Assembly (NCBI GenBank): GCA_038114465.1
Contig: JAYNQW010000001.1
Location: 1 to 64,000, forward strand
Length of the DNA: 64,000 nucleotides
Direction: 5' to 3'
DNA from: CALINB01 sp938045325
GTDB taxonomy: Bacteria > Pseudomonadota > Alphaproteobacteria > Rhodospirillales > CALINB01
The position numbers were made by a program, and so were the translations under genes. The notes under the pieces are model-generated. The model saw nothing but the letters and a program-made list of their open reading frames with translations. It had not been told where the DNA came from and searched no databases. Of this stretch, positions 1 to 6,536 are shown in pieces (position 1 is the first letter of the stretch; each line of letters starts with the position of its first letter).

Positions 1-236
1 CACACCTCCTAAATCCAAACCAGAAACTAAACAACTTCTGGCACAGTTTTAAGGGACAAGGACATCGTGAACTCCACATTCTTAGTGTAAAATCACTCCT
101 CTCGATACTATTATTGGGAATCCTCGACTAGCGGTAATTTACAGGCGGGAAAAAGTGACTCGAGTAGAGGGGCTTAGGCGGGTTTCACAATCTTATTATA
201 GTTTTATTGCGAGATTAGATATCTAGGAGGCGACTG
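1..236. other. Non-coding left edge of the element
   Basis: I see no supported gene here. Read on the minus strand, the first ten bases give aggaggtgtg, a strong ribosome binding site that points off the left edge. A divergently transcribed gene therefore probably starts just outside the window. The remainder is the AT-rich upstream region of the plus-strand gene that begins at 237. Confidence 0.4.
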
Positions 237-431
237 ATGAAGGTACTAAAAGTTCTAGAAGGCGCTGAGTTGGTGATTGTCGACCTTGAGGTGAAACTTG
301 GCGAGAATACTCATTCGTCGCCCACACTATGCGTAAAATACGAAAACAAGATCATTCCACTTAGTACCCCTGATGCCCGCCCTATCCTGATGAATATGGA
401 CAATGCGATTGAAATCCCCACATCGGAATGA
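237..431 (+). CDS. Hypothetical 64-residue protein
   Basis: This is a short ORF with a strong Shine-Dalgarno (ctaggagg, about 6 bases before the ATG), which is the main support for it. The product is acidic and mixed alpha/beta in character, without signal peptide, membrane segment or recognisable motif. Its stop overlaps the start of the DUF2256 gene as ATGA (428-431), so the two are probably translationally coupled. Function is unknown. Confidence 0.6.
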   Translation: MKVLKVLEGAELVIVDLEVKLGENTHSSPTLCVKYENKIIPLSTPDARPILMNMDNAIEIPTSE

Positions 432-574
432 AAAAGAAATCTGATCTCCCCACTAAAATCTGTAAGACCTGTGGTCGTCCGTTTACCTGGCGTAAGAAGT
501 GGTCACGGGCGTGGGACCATGTGCTATATTGCTCGGAACGGTGTCGGAGTTCTAAACCTGCCACAAAGTCATAA
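428..574 (+). CDS. DUF2256 zinc-ribbon-like small protein
   Basis: The 48-residue product matches the DUF2256 pattern: C12-x-x-C15, then GRPFTWRKKW, then W-D with YC35 and RC39. Four cysteines suggest a small metal-binding knuckle, although the function of the family is not known. The gene overlaps the preceding one by four bases (ATGA) and would be read by re-initiation. DUF2256 genes are usually chromosomal and often lie near photolyase/cryptochrome-type genes, so finding one inside an integrated element is unusual. The family match is clear; the role is open. Confidence 0.85.
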   Translation: MKKKSDLPTKICKTCGRPFTWRKKWSRAWDHVLYCSERCRSSKPATKS

Positions 575-682
575 CCAATCAGGATTGCGAGGGAGATGGG
601 TCACTGAATACGTGGATTTCGGTCTGAAGCGAAAAAAAGTGAAAAAAATCGGATTAATTTCGTTTCTGAGCTAGCAAACAAA

Positions 683-708
683 AAAAGACCCACCAAAGTG
701 GGTCTTTT
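683..708. terminator. Bidirectional rho-independent terminator
   Basis: An 11-bp perfect stem (aaaagacccac / gtgggtctttt) has a 4-base loop at 694-697 and runs of A on the left and T on the right. It lies between the plus-strand pair ending at 574 and the minus-strand gene ending at 737, so it can stop transcription from both sides. Confidence 0.85.
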
Positions 709-736
709 CGCTATTTTCATATTTACTCCCGAAAGA

Positions 737-874
737 TCAGGTACCCGTACCCTTTGTCTTCGTCGAGCTATCTGTCGGGTGGGTGTGATCTCCACCGCCA
801 CAACTACCGGCAAATGCCGGGGCAGAGGTGAACGAGAAGGCAACCAAACCAAGAATCAGAACGATAGTTTTCAT
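737..874 (-). CDS. Small secreted 45-residue protein
   Basis: The product begins MKTIVLILGLVAFSF and has a clear signal peptide with a probable cleavage after AFA, leaving a mature peptide of roughly 24 residues rich in Gly, His, Thr and Lys, with one Cys. I chose the ATG at 874 because aaggagatt lies just upstream; a longer reading to 931 has no such site. The gene ends next to the bidirectional terminator. Nothing identifies the function. Its position in the element suggests a small cargo or surface-acting peptide, which is only a guess. Confidence 0.55.
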   Translation of the reverse strand: MKTIVLILGLVAFSFTSAPAFAGSCGGGDHTHPTDSSTKTKGTGT

Positions 875-943
875 CGGAATCTCCTTATTCATTACTCTTA
901 GTACGTTCAAACTGTAAATTTGGACCACCAATTTCGAAAAACA

Positions 944-1255
944 TTAGCGCCTGCGTCCTCGCCGCTTCAAAAGGTTACTGGCTAAGAGGTGACCCGAGGT
1001 CGAGACAGCGACGTGATTTCCGATCTGTCGCCTCTGGTTGCTCAAACCACTCAGAAGCTTGTCTAAAACCTTCTCGATCCGCTTTAAGCGTTCCTCCGAC
1101 TTCTTGTCAGGTAAGGCGGGAGCTAGCAGCGAACGAGCACTATCAAAATCCTGCTTTGACTTATCGCCGAACTGCTTGGATTTAGCGGCGAAGATCGTTA
1201 CGGCTCCGGCTCGAGCAAGATTCCGCTCTTCTAAAAACTCCCTAAAGCCCATCAT
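944..1255 (-). CDS. Hypothetical 103-residue basic protein
   Basis: This cytosolic-looking protein is rich in charged residues. A central segment (about residues 50-75: KKSEERLKRIEKVLDKLL) has the heptad-like spacing of a short coiled coil, and the C-terminus is very basic (KRRGRRR), so nucleic-acid binding is possible. Its start overlaps the end of the upstream gene (stop at 1252), suggesting one operon with 1252-1443 and 1433-1717. I do not recognise a family. Confidence 0.5.
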   Translation of the reverse strand: MMGFREFLEERNLARAGAVTIFAAKSKQFGDKSKQDFDSARSLLAPALPDKKSEERLKRIEKVLDKLLSGLSNQRRQIGNHVAVSTSGHLLASNLLKRRGRRR

Positions 1256-1443
1256 CGTGAGGTTTCCCGGATAATGATGACTGAGACGGGACCTTTCGAG
1301 ACCATCCTGTCGAGAGGGCGAATGACATTCTGTTTGTCTCGTTGCGAACCCATCTCAACCACCTCGAATTCCATTCGCGCAATCGACTGAATGGATTTCA
1401 AAAGGTCTTGCTTGGTTTTTGGTGTTTGAACCTTACCAAGCAT
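1252..1443 (-). CDS. Hypothetical 63-residue protein
   Basis: I place the start at 1443 because gaggaag precedes it at a good distance; a longer in-frame reading lacks a good site. It overlaps the preceding gene by 11 bases and the following gene by 4, so the three genes appear translationally coupled. The product is a small soluble protein with no signal peptide or known motif. The function is unknown. Confidence 0.45.
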   Translation of the reverse strand: MLGKVQTPKTKQDLLKSIQSIARMEFEVVEMGSQRDKQNVIRPLDRMVSKGPVSVIIIRETSR

Positions 1444-1717
1444 CGTCTTCCTCATTACTAAAGATGCCCAATGGTTCGTTGGTTGATTGGTTAGGAGAAG
1501 CCCCAATTGACCAGGTACGAGGTTGGGTAGTCGGCTTGGGTTGATCCTGTCTCTGTAATTCTCGAACTCGTGGCTTCCATTCTTCCACTACGCGTTCGAA
1601 GAAGGTGTTGATGAGTGCGGTTCTTGAAATCCGACGAAACCGACAGATCTCATCTATGTCGTTCTTGAGATAATCTGGGCAGTTAAAGTTCAATATCGAA
1701 TAGGGTGTCTGATACAT
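1433..1717 (-). CDS. Ribbon-helix-helix-like DNA-binding protein
   Basis: The N-terminal half (after MYQTPYSIL) holds a short beta-like stretch followed by LKNDIDEICRFRR and ISRTALINTFFERVVEEW. The spacing resembles the helix-turn-helix of MetJ/Arc/CopG-type proteins, where the second helix begins after a Ser/Thr-Arg. The C-terminal third is Pro/Gln-rich and probably disordered. The start at 1717 follows gagga; an upstream ATG at 1729 is possible. As first gene of a three-gene overlapping set in the element, it may be a repressor or copy-control factor. This is fold-level similarity only. Confidence 0.5.
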   Translation of the reverse strand: MYQTPYSILNFNCPDYLKNDIDEICRFRRISRTALINTFFERVVEEWKPRVRELQRQDQPKPTTQPRTWSIGASPNQSTNEPLGIFSNEEDDAW

Positions 1718-1809
1718 ATAAATCCTCATAAAAATGCTTCTAATGTGTTGGGTTCTGGTTCTTGTATTGATTTAGGTTTACTCAAATTCAGGCGCGTTGC
1801 TTTCCCGTG

Positions 1810-2052
1810 TCAGATACAAGGCTCGAAGAAGTTCCGAACCTGCTCGAGCGTTCCTTTCGTTTCATAGATCAGATACTGACGGATTGCTCTGAACTGCTTT
1901 TCCGACAAGGTTCCGTATTGAATCAGATCTGATCTAATCGAAGCGAGGTAGCGTTTCATATCCTTTCTAATGTGCTTCCGACTATAGGGATCCGAGTAGA
2001 GTGCTAAGAGCTCTAGTAGAATCTGTTTTGGTTCTGGTTGGTTCCTATCCAT
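1810..2052 (-). CDS. Hypothetical 80-residue helical protein
   Basis: This mostly alpha-helical, charged, soluble protein has no signal peptide. An aaggaa site lies about 10 bases before the ATG and overlaps the end of the small ORF upstream (stop at 2066). I recognise no family. Its place between the Rep-like gene and the ribbon-helix-helix gene is consistent with a role in maintenance of the element, but there is no direct evidence. Confidence 0.5.
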   Translation of the reverse strand: MDRNQPEPKQILLELLALYSDPYSRKHIRKDMKRYLASIRSDLIQYGTLSEKQFRAIRQYLIYETKGTLEQVRNFFEPCI

Positions 2053-2065
2053 TTGTAATTATTCC

Positions 2066-2194
2066 TTATATGTTTCCCAACTTATTGGCGTTGGGTTCTA
2101 TTTCCTTCCCTTCGGGAAGTGCTCCGCAGGCTTCTGTTATTTTCAGGAGAGCATCACGAAGCGTCTTGGCGTTTAGGTACAGTTCGTCAATCAA
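2066..2194 (-). CDS. Possible small protein, TTG start
   Basis: A 42-codon frame (beginning IDELYLNAKTLRDALLKI after a TTG) has a protein-like composition and ends within the ribosome binding region of the next gene, as coupled genes do. There is no ATG, the upstream Shine-Dalgarno is poor, and a stop lies two codons before the TTG. It is in the same frame as the Rep-like gene upstream. It may be real or simply an open stretch. Confidence 0.3.
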   Translation of the reverse strand: MIDELYLNAKTLRDALLKITEACGALPEGKEIEPNANKLGNI

Positions 2195-2257
2195 GGTCTA
2201 ACAAGTAGACCAAGCAAGACGACCAAACCTTACCGACTGATACGGAGAAACTGTGTT

Positions 2258-2785
2258 CTACGACGCTTTCGCGGGTAAGTATGTGTTCTCCCATAGAAAT
2301 GAGAGAGCGTAATCTTTTTTACTTTTTCGTTTAGCAAGGTAATCAATCTACCCATCGTCGCAGTACACCGACAGACGGTTTTTTTCATAACCAAAATCGG
2401 ATGCTGCCCAACAAGCACGAATAAGATTATGAAACCTCCGAACCTCAGAACTGTGATATTTCAACTCATCAAATGTTGTTGGAGAGGCGAATGGAGTTCC
2501 TATCCTCAAATGAATATGGTCTCTGCTTACTCGTTCCCAAATAGCAAAAACGGGTAATCGTTTTCCTTTTCGACGCCAGTTATTTCCGAAGCACTCTCGG
2601 TTCAAAAGGTTAGAAAAATGACGCAGGTTCTGTTTTATGCGTTCTTCGGTTAGAGGAACGTAAAAGTCGCCTTTGTCGCGTTCTACCCTAATGCCCTGCT
2701 TCATATTCAGAGTGACCGCTACCGAAGCACCCCAAGCTCGACCGGCGAGGAAGTCTTTTGTTGAGTTAATCAGCTCCTTCGACAT
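2258..2785 (-). pseudogene. HUH-type Rep-like gene with in-frame amber stop
   Basis: The first 145 codons encode a protein with AVTLNMKQ near the N-terminus, then FAIWERVSRDHIHLRI, where His-Ile-His fits the metal-binding HUH motif, followed by a Tyr-containing C-terminal region. These features resemble small replication-initiation or relaxase-like proteins of plasmids and satellites. A TAG at 2348-2350 stops the frame, but the same frame stays open for 29 more codons of protein-like sequence (starting IDYLAKRK) to a second TAG at 2258. The simplest reading is a Trp (TGG) to TAG change in a DDGWIDYL-like segment. The truncated 145-residue form retains the HUH site. An aaaggg site supports the start at 2785. 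Confidence 0.55.
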
Positions 2786-2935
2786 AACGCGTACCCTTTA
2801 ATTTTCCACCATTTCATTTATTTATATGACCTTTATCCGTTTTGACGGTGGTAAACGGTTTTTTTCGAAAAAAATTCAACGAACACCAAAGCCAGAGAGG
2901 TAAACGCCCGCCACAAGGGCGGTTAGCGCCAATCT

Positions 2936-2954
2936 CACTTAACCGCGTTAAGTG
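2936..2954. repeat. Perfect 8-bp inverted repeat in a 295-bp gene-free gap
   Basis: CACTTAAC and GTTAAGTG flank a 3-base loop (CGC) in the gap 2786-3080 between the Rep-like gene and the integrase. A second, GC-rich hairpin (CCGCC/GGCGG) lies at 2908-2922. The first could be an operator or a replication-origin hairpin for the neighbouring Rep; the second could weakly end the integrase transcript. Nothing else is apparent in this gap. Confidence 0.45.
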
Positions 2955-3080
2955 ACTGCTTAGCTCCGCACCGATGTAAATGAGCAGAGAGAGTCGATAG
3001 GTGTTTTCAGGGGCGTTGGGGAAGGCAGAGGAGTTGTTCGTTCTCTGTGACGATTGGAGGACTCTCTGGGAGTCTTCTAA

Positions 3081-4316
3081 TCAAGTCCAAGGGTAAGAGT
3101 TCCGACCCGTGTCGGTCTGGCGCTTAGATCGTGTTCTGTATTTTGTTATCTCGCTCACGTTTCTTGGATCGGTAGTGCGCTTTTTACCGTAATACATTTC
3201 AATCATATCTACCGAAGTGCCCATATTACTGGCGAGTTGGTAGACGTTGACGCCTTGAGCGATCCGCATCGTTGCGTAGGTGTGACGTAAAGAATAGGGA
3301 ACGCGCTTTCGTCCCTGGTTGTCGTAGAGGATACCGCACTCCCCCAAAACTCTTTGAAACCCTTTTTTGAACGAACCGACGGAAGCTCCGTCTCTCGAGC
3401 AAATAACGAATTCGTCTAGCGGGGGTTCTTTTCCGAGTTCCTTGGTTCGATGTTCCCAAAGGCGGTTGAGATAGGTGGAAGTGTTTTTCATCGCTATGGC
3501 GTGACGTTCGCCAGTCTTCCCAGACACGAAAAAAGCGAGGAGGTCATCTCCGTCTTCTCCCTTTACCGAGCTTATGTCTCCCCACCTCACATTTCGAAGT
3601 TCGCCGACACGTAAACCTGTGTTCGCTAAAATCAGGATCCAGTTTTGAAGATAGAGACGCTCTCTGTATCTCCGCTTATCCTGCGCGCCTTTTACGTATT
3701 GGCGCAGATATCGATAAAGCGTTTGGTATTCCCTTTGAGGGATATCTGGGCGAGGTGAGACCTTGTTCTTCGGTCGCGGGATGTCAGGTACCGAAGCGAT
3801 GTAGCCTTTGCGTTTAGCAAATTGAAAGATGGTGGTCAGAACGGTTGCTTCGTGTCGCAACGTGACGTTGGAAAGTTGCTTACCCTGGGATTGCCGGTGG
3901 ATGTAGTACTCCTCGACCTTCCTATCGTTTATTTGGGTGATCTTGAGCTTTCCGAAAAATGGATCTAGGTGGTTTTCTACCTTGCGAATATTCCCGGCTA
4001 TGTAGGTGTCCGTTCTATCCTTCATAAGGATGGGATACTCAGCACCCCACTCCTTGGCGACGCGAGTGAACGAAGGTGCGTTTACGCTTTCGCCCCTGCG
4101 TGCTCTCCCCTCTAATTCGTAAAAGAGATCTTCCGCAACCCGTCGAGCCTCATAGAGATCGGCGGTTTTAGTCGCCTTTACGACGTACCCTTTGTTCCCT
4201 GGTATTTTTAATCGAGCGGTCCAACGGTTGTGGCGAATATAGAGAACTATCCGCCCATCTCCTCTAACGTCTACGTATTCAGGATTTTCCGCGATTTCCG
4301 CCTTAATGGGATCCAC
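3081..4316 (-). CDS. int: Tyrosine recombinase (integrase)
   Basis: The 411-residue protein has an N-terminal Arm/core-binding part (residues about 1-185) and a C-terminal catalytic domain. Visible catalytic elements are R236 in TGLRVGE, K267 in SGKTGE, R344 in YSLRHTYA and the nucleophile Y376 in IEMYYGK. Two usual histidines are replaced (Y341 and T367), as in many prophage and island integrases. It starts with GTG, preceded by taggag. The gene reads away from the tRNA-Arg fragment 144 bases upstream, the common arrangement for an integrase that uses that site. It would excise and insert the element; no excisionase is recognised. Confidence 0.92.
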   Translation of the reverse strand: MDPIKAEIAENPEYVDVRGDGRIVLYIRHNRWTARLKIPGNKGYVVKATKTADLYEARRVAEDLFYELEGRARRGESVNAPSFTRVAKEWGAEYPILMKDRTDTYIAGNIRKVENHLDPFFGKLKITQINDRKVEEYYIHRQSQGKQLSNVTLRHEATVLTTIFQFAKRKGYIASVPDIPRPKNKVSPRPDIPQREYQTLYRYLRQYVKGAQDKRRYRERLYLQNWILILANTGLRVGELRNVRWGDISSVKGEDGDDLLAFFVSGKTGERHAIAMKNTSTYLNRLWEHRTKELGKEPPLDEFVICSRDGASVGSFKKGFQRVLGECGILYDNQGRKRVPYSLRHTYATMRIAQGVNVYQLASNMGTSVDMIEMYYGKKRTTDPRNVSEITKYRTRSKRQTDTGRNSYPWT

Positions 4317-4460
4317 TCAAAACGCTCCTATTTACGTTTCCCACATTTTACTGAAACGTCAACGAAACGTAAACCCCGAAAAAGCGATATATTTTTGGTG
4401 GGGTCTACAAAACAATAGTAATTACAATATGTTATATACTACCTACCAATGGACCATTTA

Positions 4461-4506
4461 ATTCCTAATCCTGGGGTCGCAAGTTCAAATCCTGCCGGGC
4501 GCACCA
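4461..4506 (+). other. attR: 3' part of tRNA-Arg(CCT)
   Basis: The segment reads as an anticodon loop with CCT at 4464-4466, the 3' anticodon strand TCCTG, variable loop, T arm around TTCAAAT, 3' acceptor strand CGGGCGC and ACCA at 4503-4506. The bases before it (4430-4460) cannot form the partner 5' strands, so the tRNA is incomplete. That is expected where an element entered the tRNA gene and duplicated its 3' end. The intact tRNA-Arg should lie at the far end of the element, outside the window. Confidence 0.8.
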
Positions 4507-4922
4507 TTTCACTTCCGATAATCATCTATTCGAAAAGGAAGCTAGAAATTCACCTGATCTTCTAGATTTTCTCTTGCTTCCGCCGCCAGCATTTTCCAGA
4601 CATTTTAAATACATTCTTAATGGGCAATCCTTGTCTCGTCAGGCAACTTTAATGACAGCATCTGCGGTATCCAGGTGTAACGTCGTCTGTTGGTCGAACA
4701 TCGTCAAAATTCCGCCCATCCCCCGTTCGGTCGATGATGTCAGCGATATTTGAAAATACCTGTCTGCATCAAAGGGCCACCTAGAACAGGCGATTTTTGA
4801 TTTAAAGCAAGTAGAGCAATCAACAGCAGAAATGACAGGGATGCCATCGGAGGGAATGTTTGGTGTTCTAGTTACAGAAGAATATATTGCTGCGTGTAAA
4901 TTTATCCCATCAATTTTTGTTA
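4507..4922. other. Non-coding stretch next to attR
   Basis: I see no supported gene in this stretch between the attachment site and the AbrB-type gene. Frames are short and interrupted. A 19-base segment at 4507-4525 recurs with one mismatch at 6191-6209. Confidence 0.5.
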
Positions 4923-6002
4923 ATGAGCTTGGGTTTTCAAATGCCAGCAGCCTTTTCCGTCGACGCTCTTAAGCGTCTCACCTTTACCTTGCCCATCGGG
5001 ATAGTGGGCGCGCTGTTGTTTTTATGGGCGACGTTGCCGGTACCGTGGATGCTGGGTCCGATGAGTTTTACGGTGATTGCGGCTTTGATCGGCCTAAAGG
5101 TCGGTGTTCCGAAACCATTACGCAACGTGGCACTTGCTATCGTCGGCAGCATGATCGGAACCGCATTTAGTCCCGCGATCCTTGATCATTTGAGCACTTG
5201 GTTAGTGGTGATTCTTTATAATTATGCATATCTCATAACGGTCATCAGTGCGGGCACGTTTTTCTTTTACAAGATTTGCCGCCAAAATGTGACCACTGCG
5301 TTCTTTTCCAGCTCTCCAGGTGGGCTTATGGAAATGCCCTTTCTTTGCGAGGCGGTGGGCGGTGATGCGCGGTTCGCCTCGATGGTCCATTCGATCCGCG
5401 TGGTGATCGTGGTGTTGGCGGTGCCGATCTATATCCGGTTTGCCGAAGCTGCGTCTTATGCGGCGAAAGCTGTTGTACCGGAAGTGGCTGCGGACCTGGC
5501 TGCGATAGACGCTATAATTCTGGTGGCCGCCGCAGTGGTCGGTTATTTGGTCGCAAAACAATTGCGCATTCCCGCACCCGCACTGGTAGGGCCGATGTTG
5601 GCTGGCGTTATTGTTCACTTGTTTGGGTGGACCGAGGCAAAACCGCCGGAGGGAATCTTCTCTGCAGCCCAGTTGGTGGTGGGCGCCTCCATTGGCGGAT
5701 ATTTCGTCGGTGTGACCATCCTGAGCCTCGGACGCATCACGGTATACTCACTCGTTTGGACGGTAATTTTGCTGTTGATTGCGGCGGGCTTCGCGCATCT
5801 CGGCACGCATGTCCTTGATGTAGATTTTAATGTTCTGTTCTTGGCATTATCGCCCGGCGGGCAGGCGGAAATGGCATTGGTAGCGTTATTTATGGGGATA
5901 GAAGTGCCGTTGATCGCGACGGTTCATATTTTCCGCTCCATGTCGATCTACGCTATCGCGCCGCTGGTGTTTAAATTTTTCAAAAAGGCGAAGCAGCAGT
6001 AA
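4923..6002 (+). CDS. AbrB family membrane protein
   Basis: A hydrophobic protein of about 360 residues with some ten membrane segments, built from two similar halves. Each half carries a P-x-x-x-x-GPM motif (PVPWMLGPM and IPAPALVGPM) and an SPGG motif (SSSPGGLMEMP and LSPGGQAEMA), the signature of the duplicated Gram-negative AbrB-type inner-membrane family, often labelled putative ammonia monooxygenase. The transported substrate is not established. The start is uncertain: ATGs at 4923 and 4941 and a TTG at 4887 all lack a good ribosome binding site. It is a single gene, the first recognisable chromosomal gene beyond attR. Confidence 0.85.
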   Translation: MSLGFQMPAAFSVDALKRLTFTLPIGIVGALLFLWATLPVPWMLGPMSFTVIAALIGLKVGVPKPLRNVALAIVGSMIGTAFSPAILDHLSTWLVVILYNYAYLITVISAGTFFFYKICRQNVTTAFFSSSPGGLMEMPFLCEAVGGDARFASMVHSIRVVIVVLAVPIYIRFAEAASYAAKAVVPEVAADLAAIDAIILVAAAVVGYLVAKQLRIPAPALVGPMLAGVIVHLFGWTEAKPPEGIFSAAQLVVGASIGGYFVGVTILSLGRITVYSLVWTVILLLIAAGFAHLGTHVLDVDFNVLFLALSPGGQAEMALVALFMGIEVPLIATVHIFRSMSIYAIAPLVFKFFKKAKQQ

Positions 6003-6536
6003 AGCGTGGCCGATTGCGTTCACTGGTTTGCTACCTGATATCTGGACTACTTCGAGGGAGGCAAACCAAAACCGATGGTGAATGTATCAACTCATTGCGA
6101 ACATCACTTATGTACTGAGTTGAATTTATTTAATCGAGACAGCTAAAATTTTTCCTGTTTCATAATCTTTAATTATGGAAAATCGGCTGCTTTCACTTCC
6201 GATAGTCATTCTCCGGGCGGAAGTCACCCTTCCTAACGCCCGATAAACTATTATGATCGGATGTTAAATTAACTTGCCGATAAAATAGGGAATATAATAT
6301 CTCGTCGCACCATAATGTCCGCTATTAGCCAAAAGCGGCTATTGGGGCACATAAATCGCATGATTGCCGTAATAATATTATCCAAAATAACTTATTATTA
6401 GACATTGCCATGACAAACGCGTATTGGGCTGAATTCGATTTGTGTAGGCAGGGAACAGGGGTTTTGTGTACAAATGCAAAACTCATTTTCCAACTCAGCT
6501 TTATTCACTCAAATACTCGCTTTCTTAAGGTTCTAA
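6003..6536. other. Non-coding 534-bp AT-rich stretch
   Basis: I see no gene here. It holds a 7-bp inverted repeat (GGTTTGC 6026-6032, GCAAACC 6061-6067) just after the AbrB-type gene, and the second copy of a 19-base segment (6191-6209). Its size and AT-richness suggest the promoter region of the helicase gene or the scar of an earlier insertion. Confidence 0.4.

Larger units (their letters stand above)
1..4506. mobile_element. Right end of an integrated element in tRNA-Arg(CCT)
   Basis: A tyrosine recombinase gene lies next to a fragment matching only the 3' part of a tRNA-Arg. This is the usual layout of an island or prophage-like element that enters at a tRNA 3' end. Most genes inside run on the minus strand, are short and have no recognisable chromosomal function; one resembles a HUH Rep protein. 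No capsid, portal or conjugation gene is visible, so whether this is a satellite, plasmid-like or phage-derived element cannot be said. The other end, with the intact tRNA, should lie left of the window. Confidence 0.75.

Noticed and set aside
2348..2350. Amber codon recoding as a general feature of the genome
   Set aside because: TAG is used as a normal stop in the window, for example at the end of tctC (33849). Only element-specific suppression remains possible.
4430..4506. Complete tRNA gene
   Set aside because: The 5' acceptor, D arm and 5' anticodon strand are absent, so only the 3' part exists.
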